Of a DNA stretch of 54,622 nt, positions 50,668-54,622 are shown piece after piece. Positions within the stretch are counted from its first letter, which is position 1. Each line of letters starts with the position of its first letter. Source of the stretch: a virus. Location of the stretch: positions 1 through 54,622 of the IMG/VR virus record IMGVR_UViG_3300017751_000023. One strand, given 5' to 3'. The translations under genes were made by a program, and so were the position numbers. Below the pieces are notes generated by a model, which did no database searches, was not told where the DNA came from, and saw only the letters and a list, made by a program, of their open reading frames with translations.

Positions 50668-50901
50668 ATGAAAAACAATATATTCAACATTATCGGTTTT
50701 AGAAAATCACAGAAGATGGTATCGAATGATATCGCTAGAAATATGATTACAAATTTAGTTAGTAAGGATAAGAGTTATAAGTACATCTACGGTAAAAATG
50801 GTGAGATGCGTGGTTGGGTTATCGGCTTCATGCGACAAGGAAGCAAAACGCAACCATGGGGAGACAACAACATTAAATCTACTTTTGGTTTTCAAAAGTA
50901 A
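50668..50901 (+). CDS. First early gene of the rightward unit
   Basis: 77 residues. MKNNIFNIIGFRKSQKMVSN, then YKYIYGKNGEMRGWVIGFMR and QPWGDNNIKSTFGFQK. Basic and Gly-rich, with no clear motif. Its ribosome binding site lies in the 3' arm of a hairpin and a larger folded leader precedes it, so expression is likely controlled at translation. A host-takeover or regulatory role is plausible from position only. Confidence 0.65.
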   Translation: MKNNIFNIIGFRKSQKMVSNDIARNMITNLVSKDKSYKYIYGKNGEMRGWVIGFMRQGSKTQPWGDNNIKSTFGFQK

Positions 50902-50918
50902 TTGACAACAATCTTTCG

Positions 50919-50957
50919 AGGTGCTACCTATCGTATAAACTAGAGGAGTGATACGAT
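50919..50957 (+). promoter_or_regulatory. Palindrome and translational-operator hairpin
   Basis: AGGTGCTACCT (50919-50929) matches the AGGTNNNACCT form at 50632-50642. ATCGTAT (50930-50936) and ATACGAT (50951-50957) form a perfect 7-bp stem whose 14-base loop holds GAGGAG, and the ATG follows immediately at 50958. A TTGACA at 50902-50907 with a weak -10 (TACCTA at 50925-50930, 17-base spacer) may give a promoter overlapped by the palindrome. Confidence 0.6.
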
Positions 50958-51212
50958 ATGGGTAAATATAGTAGACGGCATTATCAAGATGTGGCTAGAG
51001 AGATAGCCATGGAGTATAGAGGGACTAAGGATTTTGATTGGATTAATCGAAATAGGAAAGTGACTCGTAATGATGTTTATGTTCGGACTATGAAGATAGA
51101 CACATTGAGAAATTTGGTATCTAAATTTGACGTAATCTTTAGAATAGATAATGAAAGATATAACAGCGATTTATTTATTAAAGCGTGTGGAATAGAGGAG
51201 ATGCAGAGATGA
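50958..51212 (+). CDS. Small basic early protein
   Basis: 84 residues: GKYSRRHYQDVAREIAMEYR, DFDWINRNRKVTRNDVYVRT, LRNLVSKFDVIFRIDNERYN, ending KACGIEEMQR. Helical and charged; it may bind nucleic acid. Its ribosome binding site sits in the loop of a hairpin whose stem ends at the start codon, so autoregulation by binding its own RNA is conceivable. Confidence 0.65.
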   Translation: MGKYSRRHYQDVAREIAMEYRGTKDFDWINRNRKVTRNDVYVRTMKIDTLRNLVSKFDVIFRIDNERYNSDLFIKACGIEEMQR

Positions 51213-51310
51213 TGGACTTAGGAACAATACTAATAGGTATGGTGTTTGGATATGCGATAATATTCATATTTATGTTATGGCTAATATGGAAGGATGATAG
51301 TATACTATGA
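51209..51310 (+). CDS. 33-residue membrane protein
   Basis: ATG at 51209 (or 51212) overlaps the stop of the previous gene, and its stop overlaps the next ATG at 51307. The peptide is one helix: DLGTILIGMVFGYAIIFIFM, then LWLIWKDDSIL. GAGGAG at 51195-51200 can serve as ribosome binding site. Probably a small inner-membrane protein with an envelope-related early function. Confidence 0.55.
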   Translation: MMDLGTILIGMVFGYAIIFIFMLWLIWKDDSIL

Positions 51311-51570
51311 GAGAATATAATGGACATAGAAGTTGGAATGCGTGGAATGTCGCATTGTGGCTGAGTAATGAATACAATCTTTATCAGGAGATTGTAGACA
51401 GGGTTAGAAAGAATGGATTGACTAAGGCTGTCAACATGATGTATAGAGATATCGGAGGGTATAAAACTCCTGATGGAGCAATATACAATAAGCTATCTAT
51501 AAAACTGGCAATAGAGGGAATGGCTGAAGATATGGATGTACCTGATGTAAGAAAGAGAGGAGAACTATGA
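51307..51570 (+). CDS. DUF7249-like early protein
   Basis: 87 residues: YNGHRSWNAWNVALWLSNEY, then LYQEIVDRVRKNGLTKAVNM, YRDIGGYKTPDGAIYNKLSI. The opening Tyr-Asn-Gly-His-x-x-Trp-Asn-Ala-Trp-Asn is typical of a small phage family I recall as DUF7249. The function is unknown. Coupled at both ends by ATGA. Confidence 0.7.
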   Translation: MREYNGHRSWNAWNVALWLSNEYNLYQEIVDRVRKNGLTKAVNMMYRDIGGYKTPDGAIYNKLSIKLAIEGMAEDMDVPDVRKRGEL

Positions 51571-52193
51571 TTGAGAATATAAAGGGAGTATACTATCTCT
51601 CCAAGGCATACGAGAAAAAGCATGGAGATGTATGGTATAAGTTAGCCAATAAAAGCTGTAGTGCGATAGCTAAAAAAGTAGGTATGCACTCGGCTATTGT
51701 TGTGGGTGTACTGTCGGCACTCTCTCCTAATAATAAATGGGAGAGGAATGTTATTGATGCAGAGAATATGTGTGTGGCATACAAGTCTGACATACCCTTG
51801 GATGAAGTGAAAGTGTGTACATACAATGCCAATAAACAAAAGGCAATAAAGATATTGGGCATACTCGACAAGGGTAGTATGGATTTAGAGAATGATATTA
51901 GAGAAATACTGAATGGCAATAAAGTAAAAGCATTCTTTAATTGTATACACAACTATGAGACCAACAAGACTACAGTCTGTATAGATGGACACGCAAAGGC
52001 TATCTATATCGGAGAGAAGTTTGCTCTGAGTAGTAACAGTAGTAGTATAACTAACAAGCAGTATAGGGTTATCTCTCAGGCATACATAGATGCCACAAAA
52101 GAGATAAACGAATCGGAGGGTACAAGCTACCTACCCTATCAGATTCAGGCTATAACATGGGTAGCATGGAGAAGAATACATAACATTAAATGA
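51567..52193 (+). CDS. DUF7178-like early protein
   Basis: 208 residues: VVGVLSALSPNNKWERNVID, NKVKAFFNCIHNYETNKTTV, CIDGHAKAIYIGEKFA, and near the end YLPYQIQAITWVAWRRIHN. The helical pattern with an invariant-looking Ile-Asp-Gly-His-Ala and a final ITWVxWR is familiar from phage DUF7178-type proteins. It loosely recalls helix-hairpin-helix DNA glycosylases, but no catalytic Lys/Asp can be fixed. Possible DNA-modifying role beside the C5 methyltransferase; inference only. Confidence 0.65.
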   Translation: MIENIKGVYYLSKAYEKKHGDVWYKLANKSCSAIAKKVGMHSAIVVGVLSALSPNNKWERNVIDAENMCVAYKSDIPLDEVKVCTYNANKQKAIKILGILDKGSMDLENDIREILNGNKVKAFFNCIHNYETNKTTVCIDGHAKAIYIGEKFALSSNSSSITNKQYRVISQAYIDATKEINESEGTSYLPYQIQAITWVAWRRIHNIK

Positions 52194-52204
52194 GGAGTAG
52201 GGTA

Positions 52205-52423
52205 ATGTATGAGATTATAAACGATATATATAAATGGAAAGACTGTCAGCATTGTGGAGATGAATGGGAGTACCAATGCTATGAGTGTGAGAAAGCAGAG
52301 GAAGAAACTAAAGAGCCACACTCTTGCAATGATAACGCAGTATACTATGAGTATGCTGAAAGTAATCACAGGTATCATGGCTATGAGTGTGGTATCTGTG
52401 GCAAGCTATTACAAACAGGATAA
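52205..52423 (+). CDS. Zinc-finger-like early protein
   Basis: 72 residues from ATG 52205, preceded by GAGGAG; an in-frame ATG at 52190 lies on the previous stop and precedes the binding site. CQHCGDEWEYQCYECEKAEE and, near the end, YECGICGKLLQTG give Cys-X2-Cys pairs for one or two zinc sites, with a central HSCND. Similar mini-ribbons occur elsewhere in this genome. Possible transcription or nuclease modulator; not established. Confidence 0.65.
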   Translation: MYEIINDIYKWKDCQHCGDEWEYQCYECEKAEEETKEPHSCNDNAVYYEYAESNHRYHGYECGICGKLLQTG

Positions 52424-52432
52424 GGAGTAGAT

Positions 52433-52606
52433 ATGTATAAAATTAGAGAAGCACGAATAAGTGAGGACGTTGTGGAGTACCAAGTGACTGATGGAGAAAC
52501 GTCCTATTCATATTTTTATTCAAGGGAAGAAGCACAGGAATGTGTAGACAATTTGAACAATAAGAGTATAATTACACCTGAACAATTAAGGGAGTTAGGA
52601 CTATGA
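52433..52606 (+). CDS. 57-residue early protein
   Basis: ATG 52433 follows GGAG. YKIREARISEDVVEYQVTDG, then SYSYFYSREEAQECVDNLNN, then IITPEQLRELGL. The beta-strand/helix pattern resembles small single-domain phage proteins with no known function. The stop overlaps the methyltransferase start (ATGA), so the two are co-translated. Confidence 0.6.
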   Translation: MYKIREARISEDVVEYQVTDGETSYSYFYSREEAQECVDNLNNKSIITPEQLRELGL

Positions 52607-53775
52607 GTTATGACGTAGCAGTAAGTATGTTCGATGGGTTGTCAGGCACGATGATTGCCTTACAGGAGAAGCTTGGCATTACACCAAAAGAATACCATGC
52701 CTTTGAGGTTGACCCATACTCTAGTGCCGTTAGTCGGTACAACTATCCTGACATTATCAGGCATGGTGATGCTAGGAACTGGAGAAATTTAGAGGGGAAG
52801 AAGATTGACCTATTCGTGGCAGGTTTTCCCTGTCAGAGTTACAGTGTGGCAGGACTACGGCAGTTCCAAGATGACCCACGAGATATGTCTAAGGTTTTAC
52901 TAGATGCCTTGCGAGGTCTCGCCATTGACAAAGTATTGATAGAGAATGTTGCGTCAATGCCTAGTGAGTGGCGAGATTACTTTACCAAGATATTCAAGGA
53001 GATATTCCCTGATATAGAGTGCCATCAATTAAATAGTGCCAATGATTCGGCACAGAATCGCAAGAGATTATATTGGACAAACATTAAGTTTAAGAGGTCA
53101 GATGACAAGGGTATTGTACTCAATGACATACTTGAAGATGGTGGTATGGCAGACAGAGACAAGTCATACTCTCTTGATGCCAACTACTTCAAGGGTGGTA
53201 ATCTCAACCACTACTACAAGAGAAAGAGGAGACAAGTAGTGTTCGATAAGAATGGCTGTAAGCAAGTCGGAGAAGCAGACCTAAAGGGTTACGATATAAT
53301 CAAGAGGGTATACAGTAGGCAAGGCAAGAGTCCTACTCTCACGACTATGCAAGGTGGGTGGCGAATGCCTAAGGTAGAGTGTGGTCAGATTATCAATCGC
53401 AAGATTAATCCTGAGACAGGTAAGAGAGATGACTACAACCCTAACATCAAGGCAGAGCCACGCATTGAGACTAGGAGTGACGGTAAGACAAACACACTCT
53501 CTACAGTACAGAAAGACAATGTGGTGGTTGACCACGAGCAAATGTATTGGAGAGCATTGACACCATTAGAATGTGAGAGGTTACAAACTATTCCAGATGG
53601 GTACACAAAACATGGTGTGTTCCCATTGTTAAAAGAGTTTGTTCCTGATGAGAGATACGCAGAGCCACCTACGACAGTTAAACCACTTAGTAACTCACAA
53701 AGATACAAGATGCTTGGCAACGGATTCTGTGTAGACACAGTTGCTGACATTTTGAAAGGGGAAGTACATGAGTAG
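52603..53775 (+). CDS. DNA cytosine-C5 methyltransferase
   Basis: 390 residues. Motif I MFDGLSGTMIALQEKLG (binding AdoMet), motif IV GFPCQSYS with nucleophile Cys77, motif VI ENVAS (114-118), motif VIII QNRKRLYW, and C-terminal motifs IX-X including LTPLECERLQTIPDGY and MLGNGFCVDTVADIL. It methylates C5 of cytosine in a target sequence set by its recognition domain (about 185-310). No partner restriction enzyme is seen, so it is an orphan that probably protects phage DNA from host restriction or marks it for regulation. Confidence 0.93.
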   Translation: MSYDVAVSMFDGLSGTMIALQEKLGITPKEYHAFEVDPYSSAVSRYNYPDIIRHGDARNWRNLEGKKIDLFVAGFPCQSYSVAGLRQFQDDPRDMSKVLLDALRGLAIDKVLIENVASMPSEWRDYFTKIFKEIFPDIECHQLNSANDSAQNRKRLYWTNIKFKRSDDKGIVLNDILEDGGMADRDKSYSLDANYFKGGNLNHYYKRKRRQVVFDKNGCKQVGEADLKGYDIIKRVYSRQGKSPTLTTMQGGWRMPKVECGQIINRKINPETGKRDDYNPNIKAEPRIETRSDGKTNTLSTVQKDNVVVDHEQMYWRALTPLECERLQTIPDGYTKHGVFPLLKEFVPDERYAEPPTTVKPLSNSQRYKMLGNGFCVDTVADILKGEVHE

Positions 53776-53848
53776 AGTTACCATATACTTCTTGGCAATC
53801 GTTACGTTCTGTTATATAATGGACGTAACATTTAACTATATATTTTAG
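53768..53848 (+). CDS. 26-residue membrane peptide
   Basis: ATG 53768 overlaps the methyltransferase end and follows GGGGAAG. The peptide SRVTIYFLAIVTFCYIMDVT ends NYIF and is almost all one hydrophobic span. It may be a small inner-membrane regulator. Short length keeps confidence low. Confidence 0.4.
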   Translation: MSRVTIYFLAIVTFCYIMDVTFNYIF

Positions 53849-53859
53849 AGGAGAAAGAT

Positions 53860-54237
53860 ATGACAATTAAATGGGAAAACAAATTGACGAGAGAGTGGGT
53901 AAAGCAAATAAGACAGGCTTTACAAGACTCCATAGAAGTAGATGGATTCGATATAAATGTAGGCAATGCGTCCTTTGATGACTCAGAGGTGACGTTCAAG
54001 TTAAACCTTAGGGTGAAGGGTGCAGAGACTAGGGAGCAGAGAGACCTGAAGACATACGCAGAGATGGACAAGATAGACACAGCCAAGATAGGAGAGATGA
54101 GAGGAGAGAAGTATTCCCTGATTGGTTATAGAGTAAAGGCAAAGACAAGACCTTACATAGTACAAAACTTACACAACAATAAGGAGTATATATTTACAAC
54201 GGCACAGGCTCAACAGTATTTTGGATTGGAGGTATAG
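53860..54237 (+). CDS. Small early protein, function unknown
   Basis: 125 residues. IKWENKLTREWVKQIRQALQ, VEVDGF-type acidic centre (DGFDINVGNASFDDSEVTFK), then LRVKGAETREQRDLKTYAEM and YIFTTAQAQQYFGLEV at the end. The N-terminal helix plus beta sheet is typical of phage auxiliary proteins. Strong ribosome binding site (GAGGAGAAAG). No known family. Confidence 0.65.
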   Translation: MTIKWENKLTREWVKQIRQALQDSIEVDGFDINVGNASFDDSEVTFKLNLRVKGAETREQRDLKTYAEMDKIDTAKIGEMRGEKYSLIGYRVKAKTRPYIVQNLHNNKEYIFTTAQAQQYFGLEV

Positions 54238-54264
54238 TGAGAGTAATTAGCTAAAACACTCTAA

Positions 54265-54350
54265 CACTCTTACGGTTTTGCTAATAAGATAATTAAAACA
54301 ACAACTTAATGCCGTAAGACCATTGTTAATCACTCTTACGGTGGTCTTAC
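54265..54350 (+). promoter_or_regulatory. Competing inverted repeats before the wrapped gene
   Basis: CACTCTTACGGT occurs at 54265-54276 and 54331-54342. CCGTAAGACCA (54312-54322) can pair with TCTTACGG of the first copy (54268-54275), with TCTTACGG of the second (54334-54341), or with TGGTCTTAC (54342-54350). These pairings exclude each other. A ribosome binding site (GAGGAG near 54360) follows, so this may be an attenuator-like switch or a protein site. Confidence 0.65.
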
Positions 54351-54371
54351 ACTATTACAGAGGAGTAACGT

Positions 54372-54622
54372 ATGAAAGCATATCTAATAGACCCTGATAA
54401 GCAAGAGGTGACAGAGGTAGACTACTCTGGTGACTACAAGGACATATACAAACTGATAGACTGTTCCACGTTTGACGTTGTGGGTATCACTCCTGAGGGA
54501 GATGGCATATACATAGATGACGAGGGATTGTACGCAGAGAAGAAACATCTGTGGTCTTTCAAAGGTATTCTCCACAAGAATCATCTGTTTAACCTCGTCA
54601 ACAAAGGACTTGTGTTAGGCAC
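54372..54622 (+). CDS. DUF3846-like phage protein, N-terminal part (continues at base 2)
   Basis: ATG 54372 follows GAGGAG. The frame is open to the window end and continues from base 2 to 199 across the 123-base overlap, about 108 residues in all. MKAYLIDPDKQEVTEVDYSG, DYKDIYKLIDCSTFDVVGIT and GIYIDDEGLYAEKKHLWSFK fit the DUF3846 pattern (short strand, helix with IYxLIxC, acidic strand). The function is unknown. Its leader contains competing repeats, which suggests regulated expression. Confidence 0.75.
   Translation, partial: MKAYLIDPDKQEVTEVDYSGDYKDIYKLIDCSTFDVVGITPEGDGIYIDDEGLYAEKKHLWSFKGILHKNHLFNLVNKGLVLG
54500..54622. repeat. Terminal direct repeat, right copy
   Basis: Identical to bases 1-123. 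See the left copy: both lie inside the same gene, so they represent one stretch of a closed molecule or the overlap of a permuted genome rather than two loci. Confidence 0.95.

Overview
The window is an apparently complete genome of a tailed double-stranded DNA bacteriophage. Its first 123 bases recur exactly as its last 123 bases, and one reading frame runs across the join. The contig is therefore most simply a circularly closed or circularly permuted assembly of about 54.5 kb. The virion genes fit a podovirus-like particle: large terminase, portal, scaffold, capsid, a short set of head-tail/tail genes, very large internal-virion-type proteins and many fibre genes. No tape measure, sheath or tail tube was recognised. 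T7-style primase-helicase and family A polymerase, ThyX, a class II ribonucleotide reductase and this gene order recall marine HMO-2011-type podoviruses. That is recollection, not a search result. Several promoters are close to the bacterial sigma-70 consensus. The host is probably a Gram-negative marine bacterium, but nothing here names it.

Layout. Two long transcription units diverge from a 1.17 kb gene-free region (49501-50667). The rightward unit runs from 50668 to the window end, continues at base 1 and ends at 12373. It carries small early genes, a cytosine-C5 methyltransferase, a nuclease-like protein, a DUF3310 protein, a tyrosine integrase, tiny membrane proteins with a SleB-type hydrolase, thyX, primase-helicase, DNA polymerase, SSB, two PD-(D/E)XK nucleases and nrdJ. 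The leftward unit runs from 49500 down to 12375. In order it carries small very basic proteins, a lysis cassette (holin-like genes and an M15 endolysin), terminase, portal, scaffold, capsid, tail genes, about ten fibre-type genes, and large internal-virion-type proteins. The two units meet tail to tail with one base between their stop codons.

Control. Near-consensus promoters with 16-bp spacers lie at 1079-1106 (+), 7704-7731 (+), 37055-37082 (-, capsid) and 49616-49643 (-, late unit). The first and last share an operator-like block with an identical 16-mer. This links the DUF3310-integrase segment to the late operon and suggests one shared regulator, although no repressor gene was recognised. 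RNA-level control is suggested by a Shine-Dalgarno-sequestering stem before 50668, a hairpin carrying the ribosome binding site in its loop before 50958, competing inverted repeats before 54372, a 13-bp hairpin at the predicted 5' end of the capsid mRNA, and a probable leaderless start at 48258.

Most distinctive feature: five paralogous fibre-type genes that all end in Gly-Asp-Leu-Ala. The codons for that ending supply the Shine-Dalgarno of the next gene, which gives a modular, translationally coupled cassette array.
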